NCBI GenBank assembly: GCA_001603685.1
Contig: LUZO01000147.1
Span: forward strand, 1 to 18,344
Length of the DNA stretch: 18,344 nt
Reading direction: 5' to 3'
Origin: Bacteroidales bacterium Bact_23
GTDB lineage: Bacteria > Bacteroidota > Bacteroidia > Bacteroidales > Lentimicrobiaceae
The notes beneath the pieces are model-generated. The model was given only the letters and a program-made list of their open reading frames with translations. It was not told the DNA's origin and searched no databases. A program made the translations under genes and the position numbers. Below, piece by piece: positions 1 through 7,975 of the stretch (position 1 is its first letter; each line of letters begins with the position of its first letter).

Positions 1-12
1 CAATTTAGCTTT

Positions 13-30
13 AAAAATCGGAAAAATCGG
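13..30. repeat. Tandem 9-base direct repeat
   Basis: AAAAATCGG occurs twice back to back (13-21 and 22-30). It lies at the window edge, in sequence with no convincing gene. It could be part of a regulatory region or the tail of something outside the window. No function can be assigned. Confidence 0.5.
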
Positions 31-126
31 GGCTTTAAGCACAATGGGCCGCAGTGTTTTCAAAGGCGGAAATTCAAACTTTTTTTTATTTTTTCATCAA
101 ATGCCGGCAGATTACCTTGTTTTTTG

Positions 127-134
127 TATTTTTG
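127..134 (+). promoter_or_regulatory. Candidate Bacteroidota -7 promoter box for the hybrid kinase gene
   Basis: TATTTTTG matches the Bacteroidota -7 consensus TAnnTTTG exactly and lies about 90 bases before the ATG at 223. No good TTTG-type -33 box is visible at the usual spacing. The region is T-rich, so a chance match is possible. Confidence 0.3.
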
Positions 135-222
135 CTTAGGTACGGGCATTACTTGTATGCGATTTTTACATTCATAGAAATAATGCATGTATTAACTAAC
201 CGGAAAACTCGGCTACTGAACT

Positions 223-3099
223 ATGACTCACAAAATCAAGATTCTGATAAAAGAAAGAATTTCCGGCTTTTTATTCATCGCTGTACTTCTTGCAGCGGCT
301 CCTTTCTATCAGGCTTGCACCTCATGCAAAAAGGAAGTTGCCCCCGTCATAGACAAAGAGCAGATTTCAGACCGTCTTTATCGTTTGCGTAAAGACGAAG
401 ACTCGCTGAACATTCTTCTCGATCAATATATTAAAGATGATAACCCGACCGGTACTATGCTTACCTACCGGTTTCTCGGCAATTTTCATCGCGAAAATGC
501 CCGTTATTCGCTGGCCATCGCCAATCACCAGGAGGAGCACAGATATGCGCTCCGGGTGAACGACACCATTGAGATTGTGCAGGCGCTGAACAATATCGGC
601 ACCGATTTCAGAAGGATAGGTGCGCTCTCTGAAGCTTCAGACTATCATTACCGTGCGCTCGAAATTGCGGAAGATTATTCGGGCCTGAAAACTCCGCGCG
701 GCATGAAGAACCGGGTTATCTCCCTTAACGGGATTGGCAATATCAACCTTACCCTGGGCCATTTCGACGATGCAAAGGAGTATTTCTTCGAGGCGCTGAA
801 AGATGAGATTACTTTGAACAGTAACATCGGCCAGGCCATCAATTATGCCAATATCGGAAGCATCTACGAGCAGGCGGGCAATTACGATTCGGCCCGGATC
901 TATTATCAATACTCGCTGGAGCAGAACCGACTGGCAAAATCGGATATGGGAATCGGATTGTGCTATATCCACTTCGGTGATTTGTATAAAAATGAAAAGA
1001 AATACGACCTGGCAAAGAATGAATATAAAAAAGCATTTGAACTGATGGAGAACATATCAGACAGGTGGCACTGGCTCGAAGCATGCATTTCCATTGCCGA
1101 GATTCACCTTCTGATGGACAATACGGAGAAATTCAACAAATACATCGGCCTGGCCGAAAACACTTCCAATGACATCAAATCGCCCGAGCATCTGTCGAAA
1201 ATCTATAACCTGAAACACAACTTTTTCCTGAATCACGGAAATTATCAATCTGCCCTATCCTATTACAAACTGGGGGTTGCCATGCAGGACAGCGTTCAGG
1301 GAATAAAGAAAAACAGCCAGTTCTTCGACATTCGGGTAAACTACGAACGAAAAAAATACGACCGCAGCATTCAGCAGCTCGAAGCCGAAAATCAGGCAAG
1401 GCACGAGCGCAGGCAGCTAATGATACACATTATGCTGCTGGCCAGCCTTGGAGGCTTCACCATTACCGGATTGCTCTACTACGCCTATCTGCAGCGCACA
1501 CGCAGCAACCGCATGCTGCGGCAGCTCGAAAAAACCAGAACCGACTTCTTTACCGGCATCACCCACGAATTCAGAACTCCCCTTACCGTGATTCTGGGAC
1601 TGGCCGAACGCATCAGAAACCGTTCGAACAGCGATTCAGCCGACGCAAAAGGCATTGTTTATCAGAGTAATATATTGCTGAATCTGGTGAATCAACTGCT
1701 GGATATGGCAAAAGTGAAATCGCTCAACGAAAAATCGACATGGGCACATGGCAATGGAATTGCCTATATCGAAATGATTCTTGAATCGTTCCGCACCTAT
1801 GCCTCTTCAAAAGGGGTGGATCTGATTTTTGCAAATGAAGAGCGCAGCATTTATTTTGATTTCATACCCAAATATTTCGACAAAATCATTGTCAATCTGC
1901 TGTCGAATGCACTGAAATATACTCCGAGGGGCGGAAAAATCATCATTTCGGCCTTTCAGAACAAGGACTCCGTTAAATTTACCGTATCCGACTCCGGACC
2001 GGGGATTAACCCCTCCGACCTGCCTCATATTTTCGAAGAATTTTATCAGGGCGTGAACAGAGGCGCAACCGAAGCCGGCACCGGCATCGGACTTGCCCTT
2101 GTAAAAAGGCTTACAGAGGTAATGAACGGGGATATCAGGGTACAAAACCGCGCCGAAGGCGGAGCTGAGTTTATCCTCACCATTCCGCTGAAGCAGAAAT
2201 TTGAAGTAAACGAGAAATGGGATGTTACCGAACGGAAAGAGCCGCCTCCCCTGCCGGTTAACATCTTAGAAGCTCCTGAAGTTCCCGATAGTGCGAAGAA
2301 CGATGCGGACGAAGCCACCGGCGGTGAAAATGGCAAACCCTCCATTCTGATTGTTGAAGACAACGCCTATATCCAGCATTATATCGGGTCGCTGCTTGAG
2401 GATAAATATTCAGTACGGTTTGCCTCCAACGGTGAGGAGGGAATCAGCAAGGCAAAAGATTTTATGCCTGATCTGATTATTACCGACCTGATGATGCCGG
2501 TAATGGACGGATATGCCCTTTGCAAGGCAATCAGAAGCAACGAAATTCTGAACCACATCCCCATTATCATCATTACTGCCAAAACCACCGACGATGACAG
2601 GAACAGGGCGCTGGAAGCAGGCGCCGACGCCTATATGCACAAGCCCTTCAGCACTGCCGAACTGAATATCCGCGTGGATAAGCTGCTGGAACAGCGTCAG
2701 TTGCTGCGCGAAAAATATTCGAAAGCCTTGATTGAAGGGGCGCCGGCCAACATCGAACTTTCGCCCGCCGACCGTGAATTTCTGAACCGGATTGTGGCAA
2801 CGGTGCACGAGCGCATCGCCGACAAAGAACTGAATGCCGATGCGGTAGCCGACATCATGTGCATGAGCCGCTCGCAGCTAAACCGCAAGGTAAAGCAAAT
2901 TACCGGATACAGCATCTCTGTCTTTATCCTGCATATCCGGCTCGGAAAAGCACGGCGCATGCTGGCTACCGACGAGCGGCCCATTGGCGAGATCGCCATG
3001 CTTTGCGGATTTGAGGACTCAAACTACTTCAGCAGAATCTTCAGGCAAATTTACAACATCACCCCTACTCAGTTCCGGAAGAACCCGGTACTCAATTAG
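223..3099 (+). CDS. Hybrid two-component sensor kinase / response regulator with AraC-type output domain
   Basis: This 958-residue protein combines sensor, kinase, receiver and transcription factor. A hydrophobic N-terminus (about residues 15-32) should export the sensor region. Residues about 55-345 form helical TPR-like repeats. A membrane span lies at about 398-422. A HisKA domain follows, with phospho-acceptor His448 in THEFRTP. The HATPase domain has its N box at 558-563 (NLLSNA), DSGPG at 590-594 and GTGIG at 619-623. The receiver domain starts at about 706, with Glu712/Asp713, phospho-acceptor Asp755 in ITDLMMP and Lys807. An AraC-type double helix-turn-helix fills about 852-955. All catalytic residues are present, so it should be active. 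Such hybrids usually control neighbouring genes in Bacteroidota. The TPR sensor replaces the Reg_prop/Y_Y_Y propeller of polysaccharide-type regulators, so a glycan ligand is not implied. A lipobox at residues 29-32 (YQAC) is weak. The signal is unknown. Confidence 0.93.
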   Translation: MTHKIKILIKERISGFLFIAVLLAAAPFYQACTSCKKEVAPVIDKEQISDRLYRLRKDEDSLNILLDQYIKDDNPTGTMLTYRFLGNFHRENARYSLAIANHQEEHRYALRVNDTIEIVQALNNIGTDFRRIGALSEASDYHYRALEIAEDYSGLKTPRGMKNRVISLNGIGNINLTLGHFDDAKEYFFEALKDEITLNSNIGQAINYANIGSIYEQAGNYDSARIYYQYSLEQNRLAKSDMGIGLCYIHFGDLYKNEKKYDLAKNEYKKAFELMENISDRWHWLEACISIAEIHLLMDNTEKFNKYIGLAENTSNDIKSPEHLSKIYNLKHNFFLNHGNYQSALSYYKLGVAMQDSVQGIKKNSQFFDIRVNYERKKYDRSIQQLEAENQARHERRQLMIHIMLLASLGGFTITGLLYYAYLQRTRSNRMLRQLEKTRTDFFTGITHEFRTPLTVILGLAERIRNRSNSDSADAKGIVYQSNILLNLVNQLLDMAKVKSLNEKSTWAHGNGIAYIEMILESFRTYASSKGVDLIFANEERSIYFDFIPKYFDKIIVNLLSNALKYTPRGGKIIISAFQNKDSVKFTVSDSGPGINPSDLPHIFEEFYQGVNRGATEAGTGIGLALVKRLTEVMNGDIRVQNRAEGGAEFILTIPLKQKFEVNEKWDVTERKEPPPLPVNILEAPEVPDSAKNDADEATGGENGKPSILIVEDNAYIQHYIGSLLEDKYSVRFASNGEEGISKAKDFMPDLIITDLMMPVMDGYALCKAIRSNEILNHIPIIIITAKTTDDDRNRALEAGADAYMHKPFSTAELNIRVDKLLEQRQLLREKYSKALIEGAPANIELSPADREFLNRIVATVHERIADKELNADAVADIMCMSRSQLNRKVKQITGYSISVFILHIRLGKARRMLATDERPIGEIAMLCGFEDSNYFSRIFRQIYNITPTQFRKNPVLN

Positions 3100-3118
3100 C
3101 TGCTCGAAAAACAACAGC

Positions 3119-3160
3119 ATCAGGAGAGCATGCTCTCCCCTTGCAGGGCTTTTTCCTGAT
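3119..3160 (+). terminator. Candidate terminator / nested hairpins after the kinase gene
   Basis: A perfect 16-base palindrome GGAGAGCATGCTCTCC lies at 3123-3138. It is followed by a short hairpin CCCT-TGC-AGGG (3138-3148) and then CTTTTT. An outer pairing, ATCAGGA (3119-3125) with TCCTGAT (3154-3160), competes with these. The position 20 bases after the stop codon and the T-run suggest transcription termination. The stem directly before the T-run is only 4 bp, so efficiency is uncertain. Confidence 0.45.
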
Positions 3161-3233
3161 TGCCGCACACATCTCTTCCAGGACAATCAAAAACGGATCT
3201 CATTCAACCCAAATCAATCACAAGAGATTTGCA

Positions 3234-3252
3234 AAATCAAGCTACTTGATTT
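3234..3252. repeat. 8-bp inverted repeat, possible operator or hairpin
   Basis: AAATCAAG (3234-3241) and CTTGATTT (3245-3252) are perfect inverted copies separated by CTA. There is no T-run, so it does not look like an intrinsic terminator. It could be a dimeric regulator site or a small RNA hairpin. No second copy was noticed elsewhere in the window. Confidence 0.4.
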
Positions 3253-3307
3253 AATATGGGTTTACCCCGATTTGGTGTTTGTTTCAATCCGACGAAATTC
3301 AACGGCT

Positions 3308-3324
3308 CCCGGCTCCGGGTTTTT
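3308..3324 (+). terminator. Weak terminator-like hairpin
   Basis: CCCG-GCTC-CGGG (3308-3319) is followed directly by five T. The stem is only 4 bp, so termination would be weak. It lies about 210 bases after the kinase stop and could back up the 3119-3160 structure. Confidence 0.25.
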
Positions 3325-3418
3325 CAGTTTCCTCCGGTATCGTTTTTGCATAAAAAAGCGCCTTAAACAGAGCAGTTTTTCAGACCTGACTTTTTAAAGA
3401 AATTCAATTAGCTCAGAT

Positions 3419-3426
3419 TATCTTTG
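3419..3426 (+). promoter_or_regulatory. Candidate -7 promoter box
   Basis: TATCTTTG fits TAnnTTTG. A T-rich stretch at 3391-3395 could act as a poor -33 element, but the spacing (about 23 bases) is longer than usual. If used, the leader to the ATG at 3752 would be over 300 bases. Confidence 0.25.
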
Positions 3427-3521
3427 CTTTAACAGAAAGATTTTTATACCTGATAGTCGGCAGAGCGCCAAAATATCTTCCCGGGCAATTAGCATTTTTA
3501 TTTCTCTGTTAATCTGTTAGT

Positions 3522-3529
3522 TAGATTTG
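3522..3529 (+). promoter_or_regulatory. Candidate -7 promoter box for the SPFH-led gene set
   Basis: TAGATTTG fits the Bacteroidota -7 consensus TAnnTTTG exactly, in AT-rich sequence. The upstream side is T-rich but has no clear TTTG at the ideal distance. Transcription from here would give a leader of about 215 bases before the SPFH start codon. Confidence 0.33.
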
Positions 3530-3751
3530 GTATATGCTCAAATAATGCTAATTATACATTTCTTTTTGCTCCGATACTGCAGTTTTTTGCTCCAAATCTC
3601 CTAACACTTTTCCTTAATAACGCATCAAATTTGCATCGAAAACAATTCAATATCAAAACAGGTATCACAACTTTCTGATGAAAGACAAAGAAAGGCAGAT
3701 AAAAAGCAAATTTTAAAACAACTTAAACAACAAACCAAAACCAGGCACATT

Positions 3752-4894
3752 ATGGGAATATTCAACAAAATCAAAGAGAAGGCATTCAGTGAATTTATAG
3801 ACATCATTGAATGGACCGACGACACCAGCGATACCATGATCTGGCGCTTCCCGCGCTACAATGCGGAGATCAAAAACGGCGCCCAGTTAACGGTACGCGA
3901 AACGCAGGTTGCCGTGCTGGTTAATGAAGGACAGTTTGCCGACATTTACCAGCCGGGGCGTTATGAGCTGACCACCAACAACATGCCCATTCTTACCACC
4001 ATTAAAGGATGGAAGTACGGTTTCAACTCGCCTTTTAAGGTTGATGTCTATTTCGTGAATACCAAGCAGTTTCTGAACCTGCGCTGGGGCACTGCAAACC
4101 CGATTATGATGCGCGACCCCGAGTTCGGTCCCATCCGCATGAGGGCTTTCGGTTCGTATTGCTTTAAAATTGAGCCGGATCCCACCAAATTTATCCGCAA
4201 TGTTGCAGGAACTGACGGCAACTTCACCACCGAAGGCATTACGGAGCAGCTGCGCAATTTCATCATCACCAAGTTTACCGATTACCTTGGCGAATCGAAA
4301 ATTGCCGCTCTTGATCTGGCCGCCAATCTGAATGAGTTTTCGCAGGGATTGTTTACCTCTCTGAAAAACGACTTTTCGGAGCTTGGCATTGAGATTACCA
4401 AGTTCCTGGTTGAGAACATATCGCTTCCCGAAGAGGTTGAAAAGGCACTCGACCGCCGCACCAGCATGGGGGTAATCGGCAATATGACCGCCTATACCCA
4501 GATGCAGTTTGCCGATTCGCTGAAGGATGCCGCCAACAACCCCGCCGGAGGCGGAAACCTGGCCGGCGACGCCATGGGAGCCGGAATCGGACTGGCAATG
4601 GCCGGACAGATGGCCGGGCAGATGATGAATCCGCAGGCCGGACAGTTTCAGGGCGGACAACAGCCTCCGATGCAGGGCACACCCCTTCCGATGCCTCCCC
4701 AGATTACCTATCATGTAGCCATCGGCGGAGTTCAGCAGGGGCCTTTCCAACTGCCGCAGATTCAGCAGATGATTCAGCAGGGGCAAATAACCCCCGACAC
4801 CCTGGTATGGACGGCAGGAATGCCGGCATGGGCTGCAGCAAATACCATTCCGGCACTTACACAACTGTTTGGAGCCGTTCCACCACCACTTTAA
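3752..4894 (+). CDS. SPFH-domain protein (YdjI / 'virion core protein' family) with C-terminal GYF_2 domain
   Basis: The first 260 or so of 380 residues match the SPFH (band 7-like) family represented by Bacillus subtilis YdjI. Typical stretches are the N-terminal IIEWTDDTSDTMIWRFPR, the GAQLTVRETQVAVLVNEG strand pair and the LPEEVEKALDRRTSMGV segment. No signal peptide or clear membrane span is present, so it probably works at the cytoplasmic membrane face as an oligomeric scaffold. Residues about 262-317 are a Gly/Met/Gln/Pro-rich linker. Residues about 318-374 form a GYF_2 (DUF4339) domain, visible as YHVAIGGVQQGPF, then LVWTAGMPAW. Relatives often end in a zinc ribbon instead. The ATG at 3752 follows an A-rich leader without Shine-Dalgarno, normal for this phylum. 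It leads the downstream set. Family membership is well supported; the role in membrane stress is by analogy. Confidence 0.9.
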   Translation: MGIFNKIKEKAFSEFIDIIEWTDDTSDTMIWRFPRYNAEIKNGAQLTVRETQVAVLVNEGQFADIYQPGRYELTTNNMPILTTIKGWKYGFNSPFKVDVYFVNTKQFLNLRWGTANPIMMRDPEFGPIRMRAFGSYCFKIEPDPTKFIRNVAGTDGNFTTEGITEQLRNFIITKFTDYLGESKIAALDLAANLNEFSQGLFTSLKNDFSELGIEITKFLVENISLPEEVEKALDRRTSMGVIGNMTAYTQMQFADSLKDAANNPAGGGNLAGDAMGAGIGLAMAGQMAGQMMNPQAGQFQGGQQPPMQGTPLPMPPQITYHVAIGGVQQGPFQLPQIQQMIQQGQITPDTLVWTAGMPAWAAANTIPALTQLFGAVPPPL

Positions 4895-4956
4895 TCAATC
4901 TGAGCTTTACATTTTCGAAAAAACGCAATACTTAAAATTCTAAAAAATCAATTGTT

Positions 4957-5877
4957 ATGAAATCCACCAAATCAAGTATTGTCATCGCTCTTCTGCTTGT
5001 CGGTCTGGCATTTCCGGCACACGCTCAACTGGGGAACATTGTCAATAAAGCCAAAGATGCTGCAAAAAAAGAGGCTTCAAAGAAAAAAGAGACCTCAGAG
5101 CAATCGGACAACACCCCGGCAGAATCGCAGCCGGGCAACACCGAGGTGCCGAAAAAATCCTCCATTGCTGAAAAACTCAGCAATAGTCCCATCGACGCAG
5201 ACCCCTATCTGCGTGTTTCGCTAAGCAAGCTGAAAGCTTCTTATGAAACCATTGATCACAATGTGTACCTGAACAGAGATACAGACAGTCCGGAATTGTT
5301 CTACAACGGGGTGTATGCTTCTTACAAATACCTCAGTGTGACAAGAATTATGAATGCGCGAATGATGGCGGCAGGTCCGGAATCCTTGCCGTGTGTTTTA
5401 AAATATGAAGAGGCGGGAATGTATGTATTGCCCAGCGAAAACGCCATCAACATGTGCTTTGCTGCCTACAGGGCATTTCCGGCCGATCTTTATTCGATGC
5501 TGCTCGAGGGAAGAACCGTTCTGAAAGCAATGGCCGGCGGAACCCTGAACATCGACTACAAACAAGTGAACACTATAATGGTGCAAGTGATAGAAGAAAA
5601 CGGCGTTCCGAAATTGGGCTTCGGCATGGATAAACAAAAAAAGAATGTGAGCCTGGGTTATGGTTACCACGATGCCTATCTTGAAAGGGGTGCAGCCGTA
5701 TTTACACAGGAAGAGCGCGTAAACAGCTGGAAGGAGGAAGAGGCACGCCTGCTGAAGCTGTATCGCGAAAATATAAAGTTCGATGCGGTAAAAAACTCGT
5801 TGGTTAACTTAATGGCTATGGCCGCCGATGAGTATAAGTATGAAGAGACCCTTTGGCTACCTATTACTCATACATGA
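4957..5877 (+). CDS. Secreted protein of unknown function, N-terminal part of an apparently frameshifted gene
   Basis: This 306-residue frame opens with a clear SPI signal peptide (residues 1-24, cleavage at AHA/Q). A Lys/Glu-rich, probably unstructured stretch follows (about 25-75). The remainder is mixed helix/strand with no family I recognise. It ends ...YKYEETLWLPITHT, where the last eight residues look out of frame. Just there, the overlapping frame reads LATYYSYMIDLAYEDM and continues as a protein-like sequence to 6368. Loss of one base near the CCCTTT run at 5849-5854 would explain this. With that base restored, the product would be about 470 residues. The alternative is two genes overlapping by ATGA at 5874-5877. 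The ATG at 4957 directly precedes the signal peptide and is secure. It lies 62 bases after the SPFH gene and probably shares its transcript. Confidence 0.75.
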   Translation: MKSTKSSIVIALLLVGLAFPAHAQLGNIVNKAKDAAKKEASKKKETSEQSDNTPAESQPGNTEVPKKSSIAEKLSNSPIDADPYLRVSLSKLKASYETIDHNVYLNRDTDSPELFYNGVYASYKYLSVTRIMNARMMAAGPESLPCVLKYEEAGMYVLPSENAINMCFAAYRAFPADLYSMLLEGRTVLKAMAGGTLNIDYKQVNTIMVQVIEENGVPKLGFGMDKQKKNVSLGYGYHDAYLERGAAVFTQEERVNSWKEEEARLLKLYRENIKFDAVKNSLVNLMAMAADEYKYEETLWLPITHT

Positions 5878-6368
5878 TTGACCTCGCTTACGAAGACATG
5901 AAAAACCACAAGGGTAAGGTTGAAGACGAGGAATATAAGTCGATAGTATCCAGATACGAACAGCTTTCTGCCGATTTCCCGAAATGGAGAAAGGTAGAAA
6001 AAGATGAGTGGTTAGGAGTCACCAGTGAAATCCTCAGGGATCTGGGCGACCTGGGTGGAATTCCTGAACCGGCTACCAGAGATCAGAAGCTGGAAGCCGA
6101 AATGATTAACATTTCCAAAACCTTGTTCGACGATGGCCGCATACCTGTAAAAGCCATCATCAAAACCGCCGACTGGGCCTATGATCGCGATGCCTTTGGA
6201 AACATCATCGACCGTTTCCATACTGCCTACATCATCTTCAAGATGACTGACGGCGCCTACCGTATGGTTGACATCGGCTTCAAGCAGATGTACAACGGCA
6301 GTACCTATGGCAAAACGCAATCGCGCGGAATTGGCCTTACCAACATGACAGTCAACTATAAACCGTGA
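5874..6368 (+). CDS. C-terminal part of the split secreted protein, or a coupled small protein of unknown function
   Basis: The frame is open from 5844. The first ATG is at 5874 and overlaps the previous stop as ATGA, giving 164 residues; a TTG at 5853 would give 171. It has no signal peptide and no recognised domain. It starts helical and charged (about 1-50) and then shows strand-like segments such as AYIIFKMTDGAYRMVDIGF. Coding sense begins before the ATG: the residues just upstream in this frame (LATYYSY) follow naturally from the KYEE end of the preceding ORF. I therefore favour one gene broken by a -1 shift between 5844 and 5874, caused either by mutation or by a sequencing or assembly error. 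If separate, it would be a cytoplasmic protein translationally coupled to a secreted one, which is less likely. Confidence 0.6.
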   Translation: MIDLAYEDMKNHKGKVEDEEYKSIVSRYEQLSADFPKWRKVEKDEWLGVTSEILRDLGDLGGIPEPATRDQKLEAEMINISKTLFDDGRIPVKAIIKTADWAYDRDAFGNIIDRFHTAYIIFKMTDGAYRMVDIGFKQMYNGSTYGKTQSRGIGLTNMTVNYKP

Positions 6369-6449
6369 TTTTTGAAAAGCTTCGATTAAAAAATTTCCTA
6401 ACCAAAAGCAGATGAAAGTCTGCCGATAAAAAAACCTAAAAACCACATT

Positions 6450-7925
6450 ATGAAAACAAAAACCATTTTACTCATCGCGCTGCTCATTACTTTTACGATG
6501 TCATCCTTTTCGCAGGTTGACCTGAAAAAACTGAAACAGCTAAAACAATCTTCGCAAACAGAAAATTCATCTGATGAAAAATCATCGGGCGGAGCTTTAA
6601 AGAAATCTACAGGCATTGACATTCCTACCGGCACAAAAAGCATTTATGTATCGGCCAACACCGGCAGCAACCGCAACGACGGCAGCAAGGGCTCTCCGCT
6701 GAAAGACCTCCAGAAAGCGGTTGACGATGCGCCCGAAGGTGCCGTAATCCATGTTGCCGAAGGCAATTACGAAGGCAAACTGAATGCCGGATACATCTCA
6801 ATCAAGAAATATATCTCAATTATTGGCGGTTACACCTCCGATTTCTCGCACCGCGACCCGTCGGTTAACCTCACCACCATTATTCCCGGAGCAGCAGCCG
6901 GCGGCACCAACGCCAACTACGGCCTGCTTGACATTTATGTGAAGGGAAACCGCAAAGGCGTTGTGCTGATTGACGGCTTCATCCTCGACAAGGGAGAGCA
7001 GAACTGCTACTTCCTGCCCGATCCCAAGAATCCGAAATCAGGCACTCCCGAAGGTTGCGAATCCGGCAGGCTCGATCCTCCGGGATTCCAGTCATCGGGC
7101 GCTCCCAAGATGATGGACAGGAAATCGGTTTCAAACCAGTTGATTCACGGCGATGTTGAAGGACAGGTAACCATCAGAAACTGCGTTCTGCTAAACGGAA
7201 GCCATTTCGGAATTCAGATGGGCAACATTGGCGGACACTTCGACATCTACAACAACATCTTTCTGGCAAGCCGAATGGCAGCCTGCGAAGTCAGGAGCAT
7301 GAACAAAACTCCCGGCGAAGCCACCGTTGATTTCCACAACAATACCGTGCTGTTTGTATGGAGGCGCGACCCCATGCCCGACGGCAAGGATATGGGCTAC
7401 GGCTTCCGTTTCATGACCGGAATTGATGCCAATGTGTACAACAACATTTTCGGATGTGCCGATTTCGCCGCACTCGACCGCACTTATGTTGACGCTGACA
7501 AAAGCAAGGAAGCCGCACGCAAGACCTCTGCATGGGACAACCTCTTCTTCAGCAACATCGAAGCCGACCTTACCCTCCCCTCCGGCGGCGGAAAATTCAT
7601 GAGAATTTTTGTCAGCCAGTTCGAGGATGTTGATCAGCTGATAAAATACGAAGGCAACCATGAGGTTACTGAGGATGAAGCCAAAAAACTGGCTGCAGCG
7701 GTTGATGCTGCCTACCTGAAAGGTTTCCTGAGCATGGACGGAACCTCTTCAATGAAACACAATCCCAATTCATCTGAAAATGTGATGCGCTCCGCGCTGG
7801 GAATGAATCAGAGGGGTACATCCAGCTACACGGTGTCAATGTATATGAACCGCTATCCGCTGAAAAAGGCAATCCAGCTTTTCGGAGCCATTGACAATTA
7901 CGGAGCCCAGAAACCCGGCAAGTAG
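6450..7925 (+). CDS. Secreted right-handed parallel beta-helix protein (DUF1565-type)
   Basis: This is a 491-residue exported protein. Residues 1-22 are an SPI signal peptide ending SSFSQ. A Lys/Ser-rich linker runs to about 62. The stretch IYVSANTGSNRNDGSKGSP, followed by LQKAVDDAPEGAVIHVAEGNY, is the usual N-terminal cap of DUF1565/pectate-lyase-like beta-helix proteins. Later rungs carry repeated Asn-rich turns, such as IRNCVLLNGSHFGIQMGN, YNNIFLASR, FHNNTVLFVW and YNNIFGCADF. Members bind or cleave polysaccharides or act as surface adhesins; no catalytic triad can be assigned by eye. The last 120 residues are helical and outside the helix fold. No C-terminal sorting domain is evident. It lies 81 bases after the split gene and 50 before the DUF805 gene, consistent with one operon. 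A Lys-rich region after the signal peptide is shared in style with the 4957 gene. Confidence 0.82.
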   Translation: MKTKTILLIALLITFTMSSFSQVDLKKLKQLKQSSQTENSSDEKSSGGALKKSTGIDIPTGTKSIYVSANTGSNRNDGSKGSPLKDLQKAVDDAPEGAVIHVAEGNYEGKLNAGYISIKKYISIIGGYTSDFSHRDPSVNLTTIIPGAAAGGTNANYGLLDIYVKGNRKGVVLIDGFILDKGEQNCYFLPDPKNPKSGTPEGCESGRLDPPGFQSSGAPKMMDRKSVSNQLIHGDVEGQVTIRNCVLLNGSHFGIQMGNIGGHFDIYNNIFLASRMAACEVRSMNKTPGEATVDFHNNTVLFVWRRDPMPDGKDMGYGFRFMTGIDANVYNNIFGCADFAALDRTYVDADKSKEAARKTSAWDNLFFSNIEADLTLPSGGGKFMRIFVSQFEDVDQLIKYEGNHEVTEDEAKKLAAAVDAAYLKGFLSMDGTSSMKHNPNSSENVMRSALGMNQRGTSSYTVSMYMNRYPLKKAIQLFGAIDNYGAQKPGK

Positions 7926-7975
7926 TTCCCGCCTGTTATGGCAGGACGATTTCAGAACCCATAAAAACCAAAGCT

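Larger units (their letters stand above)
3100..3751. other. 650-base gene-free region between regulator and SPFH gene
   Basis: I see no supportable gene here on either strand; the open frames entering it are out of frame with the real genes. It holds a palindrome and terminator-like hairpins just after the kinase stop (3119-3160), an 8-bp inverted repeat (3234-3252), a short GC-rich hairpin with a T-run (3308-3324), and two TAnnTTTG boxes (3419-3426 and 3522-3529). The second half is strongly AT-rich. It most likely carries the end of the regulator transcript and the promoter and long leader of the following gene set. A small RNA is possible but not shown. Confidence 0.6.

Noticed and set aside
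54..392. 112-residue + strand frame at the window start
   Set aside because: It overlaps the kinase N-terminus in another frame and has a Phe-rich, low-complexity start from a T-run; no protein-like features.
2984..3397. 137-residue + strand frame across the end of the kinase gene
   Set aside because: It starts inside the AraC domain in another frame and runs into the hairpin region; Ser/Arg/Phe-rich, no coding sense.
3887..4864. 325-residue frame on the - strand opposite the SPFH gene
   Set aside because: It is an antisense shadow: the + strand encodes a recognisable SPFH/GYF_2 protein, while the antisense product is rich in His, Cys and Gly with no family features.
5840..5880. Programmed -1 ribosomal frameshift
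   Set aside because: The local sequence does not form an X XXY YYZ heptamer in the zero frame, and no strong downstream hairpin stands out; a simple indel explains it better.
6408..6423. GCAGA-TGAAAG-TCTGC hairpin before the beta-helix gene
   Set aside because: Only 5 bp of stem and followed by an A-run rather than a T-run, so not a credible + strand terminator.
7191..7661. 156-residue - strand frame opposite the beta-helix gene
   Set aside because: Antisense to a well supported secreted protein; Val/Gly/His-rich composition typical of such shadows.
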